Assembly: GCA_016707005.1 (NCBI GenBank) | Contig: JADJIQ010000002.1 | Span: 812,740 to 876,739 of the forward strand | Direction of reading: 5' to 3' | Source of the DNA: Ignavibacteria bacterium | GTDB taxonomy: Bacteria > Bacteroidota > Ignavibacteria > Kapaibacteriales > Kapaibacteriaceae | DNA length: 64,000 nt | Shown here: positions 35,069 to 44,342 of the stretch, piece by piece | How the letters are laid out: every line of letters begins with the position of its first letter | Position numbering within the stretch: position 1 is the first letter of the stretch | The notes under the pieces: generated by a model | The model's input: only the letters and a program-made list of their open reading frames with translations | Databases searched by the model: none | Told to the model about the DNA's origin: nothing | Program-made: the position numbers and the translations under genes

Positions 35069-38000
35069 CTATCTCTGCACAACAAATCGCTGCACATAGA
35101 CCGTTCTGTCAGTTGTAATGCGAACCAGATAGGTTCCTGATGCGAAGAGCTGCGTGTTGACCATAACGGCGGCACTCAGCACATCAGAAGTATGGACCAC
35201 TCGGCCTTGTGCATCCACGACATCGAGGCGTCGGGCCTCTTCGGAGCCATTCCAGACGATCGAGCAATTGTCGGTGGCTGGATTTGGATGAACACTGATG
35301 TTTGCGGAAGTGTTGTCTTCACTGGCTACATCAAGCGTTGTGTAGAGAATGACCGTTGTTGTCGTTACATCGCTGCACCCACCAGGCCATGTACGTGCGA
35401 GTGTGATAACTCCGATGCTGTCTGCTCCGGTCCACGTGACCGCGAGTTCATTCGTTACATCGGAGCTACTGATCGTTCCTCCGGCCACTGTCCACTTATA
35501 GGTAACGTCAGATGTTGCACGGGCCCGATACGAGGCCGTATCACCGCGCTGCACATCTCTGCGTCCGCTCACCACGGCCGGTGCCTGCATCAACTTCGAC
35601 GTAACGTCATCCCACGTGATCTCCGTAGTACTCACTGCGTTCGCAGTCCTACCGGTGACGTCTGTTGTCTGCAAGCCCCTTCCCTCATCCAACAACCAAC
35701 TACCAAGCAGATTGGAACGGGGCTCTGAGATCCGCTCATACATACCGGAGCGGATCTGACGTTCACTACGCATCACGTTCCAGATGCGCAGATCACGCAT
35801 CCACCCCTTATGATAGTTTCGGGAGAACGGATTGCCACCGATCGTCAATTGCTTGAGAGTTCCCGGCGCATCGGAGAAACTTGATTTCTTCGCGAGGTTG
35901 CCATTCAGGTAGATAGCCATGGTGTCATAGCCATTACTCACGAGTGCTACGTGTGTCCACGAGCTAAGGCTCCCTTCATAGGAAGCCGAAACACGTCCGG
36001 CTTCGCGCCAATTCCCGTAGTCCCAATAGTACGTCTTGTCATCCCACGGCGCATGGGCCTGGAACCGTTTCGTTTCATCATCCTTCTCACCCGCCATAAA
36101 TGCTACACTGCGCATCAGCTGGTCAGCATTCACCAAGCTCCAGTATTCAACCGTCACAGCCTTGCCGGCGTAAAGGAAGTCTGCACTTGTAAATCGCTCT
36201 CCCTTTCCGCTGAACTGCACGGCCTTTGTTTCACATGGAGGCAATGTGGTGATGGGGACCTCGGCCCACGCACTCTGTGAATAGGTTGAATGAGCTCTCA
36301 CTCTGACAGTCATTGTCGAATCGGCTGGCAACTCCCCAACAACATGGGCGGTATGGGTAGGAGAAGACGATGTCACGTTATTGGCCGAGGCTACTATACT
36401 GGAGCCACGCGGATCAGTCACTTCTAGGTCATACCAAACATTTCCTCGCGTTGTAGTTATCTCCGACCACGATATCTCGTATCGATGGTCTCTTGGACGT
36501 GGGACACTGCCAACACCCGACAAGAACGTAGGTGTTGTGAGTGGTGCAACATCTTCGCAATTCACTGTAGCACCACTCGCGGTCCATTCAGTGGATGGCG
36601 TAAGCGTGAGCTGTCGGTTTCTGACAGCATCCTTGGCCGTTGTTCCCGACCCTTCGTCGAAGCGCCAACAACCCGCGATCTTTGAGTTTTCACTCGGCTG
36701 TGGGAGGCGTCTGAACATAGACGATCTGATCTCATCTGCAGTTCGCGCAACGCTCCAGATCCTGAATTCGTCCACAAGCCCCTTAAAGAAGAGGTTGGTC
36801 CGCATCGCACCGATCGTGAGCTCTGTGAGTCCGATAGGTTGGCCTGCTTCATTTGCAGATGCCGCGAGTTGACCATTGAAGTAGATGGCCTTGAAGGATG
36901 TACCATCGCTGACCATGGCCACGTGAACCCATTGATCGAAATACGGACCGAATGTGGTTGAGATACGCCCCTTATCACTCACCGAGCCATAGTCCCAATA
37001 CACCACTCCATCTTCCCACGGGGCGTGGGCTTGGAATCTGTTGGCGCCATTATCACCGGCACCAACCATGAACGTAGAACTGGTTTTCCGCTCAGAACTT
37101 TTTACAAACGTCCAATACTCAACTGTAACGGGTCCACCATTCCAAGTGAAAGATGCATCGGTTGCTTTCGAATCAGTTCCATTGAAGGAGAGTGCCGTAC
37201 CGGCACATGTACGGGTGGTGACAAAGGTTGCTTTTGTGGACCAAGGTCCGGTATACGTCTGATTCAGGGCACGCACGCGCCAACGGTACGTTGTGTTATA
37301 CTCGAGCGGTAGAACGATCGCACCCGGGTCACGCACGATATGAACGTAGAGCAGGTTTTGATACGATGCGTCTTCAGCGATCTGGATCTCATACTGATCA
37401 CCACCCTTCACAGTGCTCCACACGAGGTCGGTTGGCACCGGCACTCCAGAGAGTCCATCCGTTGGCGAGATCAAAACCGGAGCGGAGAGCTTTGTGCCCG
37501 CCGGGAAGATCGTTGGACGCGTCGTTAGGTACGGAGAATACACGCTTAGTTTTGCACCGTTCACGGTACGAAGTGCATAGATGTAGGTAGTGTCATTCAC
37601 CAGACCATCATCGACAAACGATGTAACACTAGGTCTGAATGTTCGGATGCGTCGCAGGTCTTCTACAGAACTACCACGCCAGAGCTCGATCCGGTCTGCC
37701 GCATTGTTGTCACGGTTCATCCACTGCAACAGAACCCTACCCGGACCCTCTTCATACCTAATATCGGAAGGGGGCGAAATGCCAACGGATGTGAACTCGC
37801 GACCAAATCTGTCATTAGCATCATTCTCATCACCGGCTGCGTCCACTGTAAATGTTACTACATGGACACCACTAGCGAGTATCGGCGTTTGTAACAACGT
37901 GAGGGTGTCTTGTGCGCCAGCACGCACGCGCGGAACAACGAAGGTTGTGTCTACCGATGGCACAGCAGAACGAACCCAGCGGATCGCAACCGTGCACTTC

Positions 38001-40036
38001 ACATCAACGGCATCGGTTGAACCATTGTTGCGGACAACAACGCGCGGCGCAACTGGAGTAGCACTCGAGGAATTCGTTACAGGAGCAGCAATATCATAGG
38101 CTTGTACATCCAGCGGGACCGAGATCGCGAACACCGCATTCGAGAGATCCACGGTGCTGGCATTCTTGAGGCTGCTGGCCCGTATCAAACACTGCGTTGA
38201 AGGAACGAATGGGACGACCCAGTCGAGCTCGGTCAGTGTTCCATCAACACTGTACTGAAGTGTCTTCCACGTGGACCCATTGTCAACAGAATATTCAAAC
38301 AACACACGAGCAACATTCGTTGCCTTGTACAAGACCTTGGCCGTGGTTCCACCGATCAACGTTTCCCCGCCATTGGGTGACGTGATCGTGATCGAACCAT
38401 TCTCAGCAGCAGCAACACGGAAGGGTCTCGTCATGATATCATTGGTTGCATGCTGGTCACTGACCGCCTGGATGTTAGCCACCGCCAGATAGTCACCCGC
38501 CGTATCAATGGCCATCGTTGGGAACGTCACAACTACTGATGCGTTAGGATCGATTCGAGCAACATTCGTCGTGACCGATTTCTTCACAACATTATCGAGT
38601 CCGGTCACGGCGAACGTTACAGGAACATTCACAAGCGATTTCAATCCGAGATTCCGAACGTCGATACTCGGAGCGAACCCTTGCCGCGTAACGATCGTTG
38701 CACCATTGGCCGGCACACGGATATTGATCACGGCTACATCAGTATCACGTGCACTCGGTAAGGGGGCTGCGCAGTTCGTGCCCTCCAATACCCGATTGAA
38801 CAGCGACGCAACGCGTGGATGGAACTGAAGTTCTGTTCCCTTCCATTGAAGGTGACAGTAGCTCATGATCGTTCCGCGTTGCACGCGCGTATTCTCATAG
38901 CAACCACCTTCCGCATTCCAACAGGAATCAAGTGGTGGGTTCCAACCGCAATTGTGCGTGTGAGAGGATCCGATGTTATGTCCAAGCTCGTGCGAGGTAA
39001 CGTCTACGTCCCACACATATCCCGTTGCCGGGAAGTTCACTTTACCGTCAACGCCGCTCACGTTGTATCCATATCCGCCGCACAAGACGCCAACCCATGC
39101 CAAGCCCCCTCCGCCTTCGCCGGAGAGAAGACACGTTACCGAACGGCGAACGTGTTTCATGTTGGCTTCCCAGTGATCTCGGATCTTCCCCAGCTTGTTT
39201 CCGATCTCACCTGGATATGGGTCGGTTACAGTCCACACGCGCAGGTACGGCACACGCAGGATGACGTTGGCATCTCGCTGATAGACCACTGCTGCAGCGC
39301 CGGCGATAGCGATGGCCGATGATGCAGTTGTTGTGAGATCGTTGCCAAGGTTCTTGTAGAACGAATTCGTACAGTCGAGAGCGAACTGCAATGCATATGG
39401 CGTTGCCTTTTGTTCACGGTCTCCCGAGATTTTCCGCTGGGCATCCATGGCATTGACGATGCGGAACACCGAGTCCACCTTTCGCTGATAATCAGGCAGG
39501 GTCTCTGCATGACAGTCTCGAGGTGAGCCTTCTCCCGGAAGCGACTCATAGTAGACATGAGTGGCCATCGTGCCGGGGATGATCGTATCAGGAGCAATAA
39601 GGAAACGCCTCTTGCCCTCAGGTTCGAGGAATTCCACCATGGCAATGATGTGGGTTTGGAAGGCTGCAAGGAAGACAGTGGAGCCTGGACGGCCCTCAAC
39701 ACGTCCTCTGACAAGAGCATGGTGTGGCAGTGGGACGATCTCTTCGCCTGCACGTCCCCGGTCGATGAAGACGGCATCGTCCGTAAAGAGATCGAATCGT
39801 TCTGCGATCAGCGTCACGTTCCCCTCTGCCGTAGGCACAGTGATCCGGTGCTCGCCTTTCTGGAGAAGAAGATCCACCAGACCGGCAGGAGGGCGGACGA
39901 CCATTGCCGTCTTCGGCACAACGGCGGATGTCCGCAGGCCATCTGCCTGGCCTACCGAGAACGCGATCTGAGCCGACGTGGACGTAAAAGCAAGGAATCC
40001 GACCAAACACAGCAGAACGAAGTATCGTCCGAGCAT
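35069..40036 (-). CDS. Large reprolysin-like zinc metalloprotease with LamG modules and T9SS domain
   Basis: The 1655-residue multidomain protein has a signal peptide (1-22, TSTSAQ) and a propeptide-like region to about 205. The catalytic domain follows, with HELGHNIGSSH at 349-359 (zinc ligands His349, His353 and His359; Glu350 catalytic) of the metzincin/M12 type. Next come Ig/CARDB-like modules (about 430-800), fibronectin-type modules (820-1010), two LamG modules with paired QAHAPWEDG and QAHAPWDDK segments (about 1030-1230 and 1330-1520), a PKD-like domain and a C-terminal T9SS sorting domain (ISVHPNPATDNCSIVW, FASGTYLVRI). It is probably secreted and adhesive. The open frame extends upstream, but the start is set by the signal peptide. 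Confidence 0.85.
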   Translation of the reverse strand: MLGRYFVLLCLVGFLAFTSTSAQIAFSVGQADGLRTSAVVPKTAMVVRPPAGLVDLLLQKGEHRITVPTAEGNVTLIAERFDLFTDDAVFIDRGRAGEEIVPLPHHALVRGRVEGRPGSTVFLAAFQTHIIAMVEFLEPEGKRRFLIAPDTIIPGTMATHVYYESLPGEGSPRDCHAETLPDYQRKVDSVFRIVNAMDAQRKISGDREQKATPYALQFALDCTNSFYKNLGNDLTTTASSAIAIAGAAAVVYQRDANVILRVPYLRVWTVTDPYPGEIGNKLGKIRDHWEANMKHVRRSVTCLLSGEGGGGLAWVGVLCGGYGYNVSGVDGKVNFPATGYVWDVDVTSHELGHNIGSSHTHNCGWNPPLDSCWNAEGGCYENTRVQRGTIMSYCHLQWKGTELQFHPRVASLFNRVLEGTNCAAPLPSARDTDVAVINIRVPANGATIVTRQGFAPSIDVRNLGLKSLVNVPVTFAVTGLDNVVKKSVTTNVARIDPNASVVVTFPTMAIDTAGDYLAVANIQAVSDQHATNDIMTRPFRVAAAENGSITITSPNGGETLIGGTTAKVLYKATNVARVLFEYSVDNGSTWKTLQYSVDGTLTELDWVVPFVPSTQCLIRASSLKNASTVDLSNAVFAISVPLDVQAYDIAAPVTNSSSATPVAPRVVVRNNGSTDAVDVKCTVAIRWVRSAVPSVDTTFVVPRVRAGAQDTLTLLQTPILASGVHVVTFTVDAAGDENDANDRFGREFTSVGISPPSDIRYEEGPGRVLLQWMNRDNNAADRIELWRGSSVEDLRRIRTFRPSVTSFVDDGLVNDTTYIYALRTVNGAKLSVYSPYLTTRPTIFPAGTKLSAPVLISPTDGLSGVPVPTDLVWSTVKGGDQYEIQIAEDASYQNLLYVHIVRDPGAIVLPLEYNTTYRWRVRALNQTYTGPWSTKATFVTTRTCAGTALSFNGTDSKATDASFTWNGGPVTVEYWTFVKSSERKTSSTFMVGAGDNGANRFQAHAPWEDGVVYWDYGSVSDKGRISTTFGPYFDQWVHVAMVSDGTSFKAIYFNGQLAASANEAGQPIGLTELTIGAMRTNLFFKGLVDEFRIWSVARTADEIRSSMFRRLPQPSENSKIAGCWRFDEGSGTTAKDAVRNRQLTLTPSTEWTASGATVNCEDVAPLTTPTFLSGVGSVPRPRDHRYEISWSEITTTRGNVWYDLEVTDPRGSSIVASANNVTSSSPTHTAHVVGELPADSTMTVRVRAHSTYSQSAWAEVPITTLPPCETKAVQFSGKGERFTSADFLYAGKAVTVEYWSLVNADQLMRSVAFMAGEKDDETKRFQAHAPWDDKTYYWDYGNWREAGRVSASYEGSLSSWTHVALVSNGYDTMAIYLNGNLAKKSSFSDAPGTLKQLTIGGNPFSRNYHKGWMRDLRIWNVMRSERQIRSGMYERISEPRSNLLGSWLLDEGRGLQTTDVTGRTANAVSTTEITWDDVTSKLMQAPAVVSGRRDVQRGDTASYRARATSDVTYKWTVAGGTISSSDVTNELAVTWTGADSIGVITLARTWPGGCSDVTTTTVILYTTLDVASEDNTSANISVHPNPATDNCSIVWNGSEEARRLDVVDAQGRVVHTSDVLSAAVMVNTQLFASGTYLVRITTDRTVYVQRFVVQR

Positions 40037-40094
40037 GACATCTCCAAAGGATAACAGAACGGGAATATAGTCTTGTGCTTTCAACTCACAGAGT

Positions 40095-40102
40095 GATATT
40101 TG
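40095..40102 (+). promoter_or_regulatory. TTTG-type element (GATATTTG) before ligA
   Basis: GATATTTG keeps the TTTG half of TAnnTTTG and ends 3 nt before the ligA ATG at 40106, as at proS and the amidohydrolase gene. Confidence 0.3.
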
Positions 40103-40105
40103 ACG

Positions 40106-42130
40106 ATGAAGTCCTTGTTCGACAACCCATCCGACCCTGATCAACGTGCCACCGAACTGCGCGAGACGATCCGCCGGCACGATAAACTCTACTACATCGA
40201 CGCACAGCCGGAGATCAGTGACCGCGAGTACGACGATCTGCTTGCAGAACTGCAAACGATCGAGCGCGACCATCCGGAACTCCTCACGCCAGACTCCCCC
40301 ACACAACGGGTTGGCGTTGCACCCATCGGTGAGTTTCGGACCGTTACCCACGCCGTTCCAATGCTGTCGCTGGCCAACACCTACTCCGCAGAAGAAGTGC
40401 AAGATTTCGACCGTCGCGTCCGAGAAGGACTTGGCATCGACGACCCCGTCTACGTCTGCGAGCTCAAGTACGACGGCGTTGCTATGTCTCTGACCTATAC
40501 GGACGGCGTTCTGACCCTCGCAGCTACGCGCGGTGACGGCCAGAGCGGGGACGACGTAACCGCCAACGTGCGAACCATCCGCTCAGTTCCCTTGCGCCTT
40601 GCGTCAACAGAGATCGTGAATGCCACCGTGCGCGGTGAGGTCTATATGCTCACTGAGACCTTCATGGAGATCAATCGGAAGGCAGAACAAGCCGGTGAAA
40701 AGACCTATGCGAATCCGAGGAATCTGACAGCCGGGACACTCAAACAGAAGGACTCAAAGGCCGTTGCAAAACGTCAGCTCGAGTTCACCGCGTATTGGCT
40801 GGACACACCGGATACGCCCCTTACCTCCCACTCTGCCAACATTGCATTACTGCAGCAAATGGGCTTCTCAACGGGCGGAGCGATCCATACGTGCCGGTCC
40901 ATCGATGACGTGATGAAGTTCATCAACGAGTGGGATGAACGTCGGTTCGAGCTTCCGTTCCAGATCGACGGTATTGTGATCAAGGTGGATTCTCTGCGGC
41001 ATCAGGACGAGCTCGGGGCTGTGGCGAGATCTCCTCGTTGGGCCATCGCCTACAAATACGAAGCAAAGAAGGCGCAGACCACCCTCAACGACATCACACT
41101 GCAGGTGGGCCGCACCGGTGTTGTGACCCCCGTTGCAGAACTTGAACCTACGCTCCTAGCCGGATCAACGATATCGCGCGCCACACTCCATAACGAGGAC
41201 TTCGTTCACGAACTCGATCTGCGCATCGGCGATACCGTTGTTATCGAAAAAGGGGGCGATGTGATCCCCAAGGTCAGCGCTGTTGTTGCAGCAATGCGAC
41301 CACACGATTCGCATCCGTGGAACATGCCACATCATTGCCCATGTCCGCGCCGTTCACATCTGCACCGTCCTGAGGGTGAAGTGAACTGGTACTGTGATGA
41401 CGTGGTTTGTCCGTGGCAGATCCGTCGAAGGCTACAGCACTTTGCGTCACGTGATGCGATGGATATCGAAGGACTGGGTGAAAAGGCCATCGATCAGTTT
41501 GTTGATGCCGGACTTTTGACAAGCATCGCCGACATCTACAGACTTCCGGAACGTCGCAACGAGATCCTTGCACTCGACAGATGGGCACCGAAGAGTTACG
41601 AAAAGCTTGTAGCAGGCATAATCAAGAGCACTGAACAGCCCTATGCGAGAGTACTCTTCGCCCTAGGTATTAGGTTCGTTGGTGAAGGTGTTGCGAAGAT
41701 CCTAGCCCGGGCATTTCCATCGATCGACGAGCTTCGTTCCGCAACGTTGGAGCAGCTCACAAGCGTTCATGAGATCGGCGAATCGATCGCCAACTCAGTG
41801 CTCGAGTTCTTTGACGATACTGATAACACTGAGCTTATAGAGCTACTGAAGAGAGCCGGACTCCGCTTCGTTTCTGAAAACACGGCTCCCACGTCGCAAG
41901 CGTTTGCCGGTAAGACCTTCGTGCTTACAGGTGAGCTCACAACTATGACGCGCAAAGAGGCAGAAGAAAACATCGAAGCCCGAGGCGGTAAGGCATCGGG
42001 CTCCGTGAGTAAGAAGACGTCCTATTTGGTGGCCGGTGCAAATGCCGGCAGCAAACTCGCCAAGGCGAATGAACTCGGCGTACCTGTTCTCAGTGAAGAG
42101 GAGTTTAGAAGTTTGCTATCGACCAGTTGA
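40106..42130 (+). CDS. ligA: NAD+-dependent DNA ligase LigA
   Basis: The 674-residue ligase has the Ia domain (HDKLYYIDAQPEISDREYDDLL), the adenylation lysine motif CELKYDGVA, nucleotidyltransferase motifs (RGEVYM, FQIDGIVIKVD), the OB fold, a four-Cys zinc finger (HCPCPRRSH with WYCDDVVCPW), HhH repeats and a C-terminal BRCT domain (AFAGKTFVLTGELTTMTRKEAEENIE). It seals nicks in replication and repair. Its 3' end overlaps the convergent DUF3078 gene by 26 bp. Confidence 0.97.
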   Translation: MKSLFDNPSDPDQRATELRETIRRHDKLYYIDAQPEISDREYDDLLAELQTIERDHPELLTPDSPTQRVGVAPIGEFRTVTHAVPMLSLANTYSAEEVQDFDRRVREGLGIDDPVYVCELKYDGVAMSLTYTDGVLTLAATRGDGQSGDDVTANVRTIRSVPLRLASTEIVNATVRGEVYMLTETFMEINRKAEQAGEKTYANPRNLTAGTLKQKDSKAVAKRQLEFTAYWLDTPDTPLTSHSANIALLQQMGFSTGGAIHTCRSIDDVMKFINEWDERRFELPFQIDGIVIKVDSLRHQDELGAVARSPRWAIAYKYEAKKAQTTLNDITLQVGRTGVVTPVAELEPTLLAGSTISRATLHNEDFVHELDLRIGDTVVIEKGGDVIPKVSAVVAAMRPHDSHPWNMPHHCPCPRRSHLHRPEGEVNWYCDDVVCPWQIRRRLQHFASRDAMDIEGLGEKAIDQFVDAGLLTSIADIYRLPERRNEILALDRWAPKSYEKLVAGIIKSTEQPYARVLFALGIRFVGEGVAKILARAFPSIDELRSATLEQLTSVHEIGESIANSVLEFFDDTDNTELIELLKRAGLRFVSENTAPTSQAFAGKTFVLTGELTTMTRKEAEENIEARGGKASGSVSKKTSYLVAGANAGSKLAKANELGVPVLSEEEFRSLLSTS

Positions 42131-43067
42131 TGGCGATCACAAGTTGGTTGCGGATCTGTGTTGCTGGACCAGTTGTTCCATCATCGCGAAGAACCGGTAC
42201 GCGGTCGTTGTAGAACACGTCTGTCAACCACGTTACGTTCAGCCAGCTATTCACCTTCATCAAGAAGGCGTTCTCAAACGTGAGCACCCAAAGGTCCGGC
42301 GTCTCATACGGCATGAAGGCATTGAACCGGCCCTTCCATTTTACGTTCTCAACAAAATCCCAATCGAGGGCAACATTGAGGACGGCACCGATGTCGGTTC
42401 GTGAGCGTACACCGGGAGCTAGACCATAGACACCATTGTTGGACGTGATGCCGGACTGTACGATATCGTCGTCACCGACGAACGTGGATCGTGTTGACAA
42501 CGGGGCTACCAGAACCTGCAATTCAGGTACCGGGAGATATTCCATACCGAGAGCGCCGGACAGGTACCCCGGGGCCATGATGTTGGAGATCTTTAAGAAC
42601 TCGCCTGTTGTTGAATCGATCACGTCATAGTTACTACCGATGTAAAACTGAGTTCGGAACTCAGCGAAACCTGTATACCGGAAATGATCGGACTGTCGGA
42701 GTGAAGCTCGTGAGGAGAAGTAGATCCGGTCATCGGCCTTACGGAATGCCTGTGATCCTTGCTTCAAGATCGAGTAGCCCAGTTCGAGATCGTTATCCCA
42801 TGCAAACGTGGGATTGGCATAATCAAGAGATCCAAGGAAGAGCAATCGGATCGAGACGGCATCCTGACCGCCCCCTGTCCAGTTGTTCAACTGCACCGTG
42901 CTGAATCCAAGTCCCCAATCTGTCTTCCACTTCCACGGGATGGAGTCGGCTTTCAATGCTGCCGTCTTCTGGAGTGCCTCAGCCGAGGCCTTCGCATCTA
43001 CCTGCGAATGAACAGGCTGCAGAATACCTGCGAAGACTATGAAAACGAGAATCGAACGTATCAACAT
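42105..43067 (-). CDS. DUF3078 outer membrane beta-barrel protein
   Basis: The 320-residue protein has a signal peptide (1-21, PVHSQ), the family segment WKWKTDWGLGFSTVQLNNWTGGGQDAVSIR at about 44-73, alternating barrel strands, and the terminal aromatic strand LVIAINWSIANF. DUF3078 proteins are widespread in Bacteroidota outer membranes and their function is unknown. The start is set by the signal peptide, although the frame is open far upstream across the divergent gene. Confidence 0.82.
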   Translation of the reverse strand: MLIRSILVFIVFAGILQPVHSQVDAKASAEALQKTAALKADSIPWKWKTDWGLGFSTVQLNNWTGGGQDAVSIRLLFLGSLDYANPTFAWDNDLELGYSILKQGSQAFRKADDRIYFSSRASLRQSDHFRYTGFAEFRTQFYIGSNYDVIDSTTGEFLKISNIMAPGYLSGALGMEYLPVPELQVLVAPLSTRSTFVGDDDIVQSGITSNNGVYGLAPGVRSRTDIGAVLNVALDWDFVENVKWKGRFNAFMPYETPDLWVLTFENAFLMKVNSWLNVTWLTDVFYNDRVPVLRDDGTTGPATQIRNQLVIAINWSIANF

Positions 43068-43132
43068 AGGCACCTCACATTGAGGGGTGAAAGAAGTGGG
43101 GCAAAAATACACGTCACCTCGATGCAACACCC

Positions 43133-43140
43133 TAACTTCG
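43133..43140 (+). promoter_or_regulatory. TAnnTTTG-like element (TAACTTCG) before the subtilase gene
   Basis: TAACTTCG differs by one base from TAnnTTTG and ends 7 nt before the ATG at 43148, the same spacing as at lepA. Confidence 0.35.
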
Positions 43141-43147
43141 CAGACAT

Positions 43148-44320
43148 ATGCAGCACGACGAACCGATCCGCCCCCTCGCAACAAAGCCCGTTCTTCCCCT
43201 TCCCGTTCGACTTCACGCCGACGTACGATCCACCGGAAAGGGTATCTGCATAGCCATGGTGGACAGTGACTTTGTGAACCATCCCGATCTGTCGATGCCG
43301 AACCAGCGGATCGTTCGGTATTACGATGCCGTTGAAGATGAGGAGCATGATCTTCCACCATCTGTGGCAAAATCTCGGCATTGGCACGGTACAATGACGG
43401 CATGTACCGCAGCAGGAAACGGCTACCTCTCGCGCGGAGAATTCACGTCGCTCGCCCCAAATGCAACCGTTGTTCTTATCCGGACTATGAACGATTCGGG
43501 TCGTGTTACCACACCAACCATCGTCCGAGCGCTACACTACATTGAGGAGCATGCCGAAGAACTCGGCATCCGTGTTGTCAACCTTAGCGTGTATTCAGAC
43601 GAGATAGACCACACACTGGATCATCCGGTCAATAAAGCCGTGGAAGAGATCTGTGCACGAGACATCGTAGTTGTTGCAGCCGCTGGGAATAATCCCTTCT
43701 CGCCGATCAGACCTCCGGCTGCCGCACCAAGTGCACTCACAGTTGGCGGACTTGACGATAAGAACACGTTAGGTCATGAGGACGAAGAACTCTATCACAG
43801 CACCTTTGGTATCACACAACTCGGTGTTCAGAAGCCGGAACTGATCGCACCGGCCATTTGGCTCCCGGCACCTATACTGCCGGGCACGACCACGCACACC
43901 CAAGCATCGGCACTCTGCGCTCTGGACATGCTCACAGATGAGATGCTCCTGGCCTGCGCACCGTCACTGATGCCCCATAGCGGTCTGCCAATGCCTCTAT
44001 GGACATCTCGGGACATTCCGGCACTTCGCAATGCGATCACAGAGATGATCGACAAGGAACTCATTGCCTCGCCATTCTACAAGATGGTTGACGGCACCTC
44101 CTTTGCCGCACCAGTGATCGCCTCCATTGTGGCCCAAATGCTGGAACTTTCTCCGTCGCTCACCCCCCGCGAGGTGAAGGACATCCTTACGTCTACTGCC
44201 CGTCCGTTAGAGTCGTTTCCTACTCTCCGCCAAGGCGCCGGAGTCGTTAGCCAACGCGCAGCTTTGGCCGCCGCCAGAGAGCATGCCATGACGGTAACCC
44301 CGCTCACCGACCTCGTGTAG
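43148..44320 (+). CDS. Subtilisin-like (S8) serine protease without signal peptide
   Basis: The 390-residue protein has the S8 triad in order: Asp39 in AMVDSDFVNHPDL, His80 in RHWHGTMTACTAAG and Ser318 in DGTSFAAPVIASIVAQ, with oxyanion Asn181 in VVAAAGNN. No signal peptide, membrane helix, propeptide or sorting domain is visible, so it appears to be cytoplasmic, unlike most subtilases. An insertion of about 70 residues rich in Leu and Pro lies between the Asn and Ser regions. The gene sits just upstream of the exported amidohydrolase gene and has its own promoter-like element. Confidence 0.88.
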   Translation: MQHDEPIRPLATKPVLPLPVRLHADVRSTGKGICIAMVDSDFVNHPDLSMPNQRIVRYYDAVEDEEHDLPPSVAKSRHWHGTMTACTAAGNGYLSRGEFTSLAPNATVVLIRTMNDSGRVTTPTIVRALHYIEEHAEELGIRVVNLSVYSDEIDHTLDHPVNKAVEEICARDIVVVAAAGNNPFSPIRPPAAAPSALTVGGLDDKNTLGHEDEELYHSTFGITQLGVQKPELIAPAIWLPAPILPGTTTHTQASALCALDMLTDEMLLACAPSLMPHSGLPMPLWTSRDIPALRNAITEMIDKELIASPFYKMVDGTSFAAPVIASIVAQMLELSPSLTPREVKDILTSTARPLESFPTLRQGAGVVSQRAALAAAREHAMTVTPLTDLV

Positions 44321-44331
44321 TTTCCCTGCCG

Positions 44332-44339
44332 TAACTTTG
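44332..44339 (+). promoter_or_regulatory. TAnnTTTG promoter element (TAACTTTG) for the amidohydrolase gene
   Basis: TAACTTTG is an exact consensus match followed by GGG and the ATG at 44343, a 3-nt gap identical to that at proS. It implies a promoter distinct from the subtilase gene, whose stop is 11 bp upstream of the element. Confidence 0.55.
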
Positions 44340-44342
44340 GGG

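Noticed and set aside
40037..40402. N-terminal extension of the metalloprotease reading frame
   Set aside because: The extension is antisense to ligA and would place the clear signal peptide 122 residues inside the protein.
43068..43403. N-terminal extension of the DUF3078 frame
   Set aside because: It runs antisense through the divergent subtilase gene; the signal peptide at 43067 defines the start.
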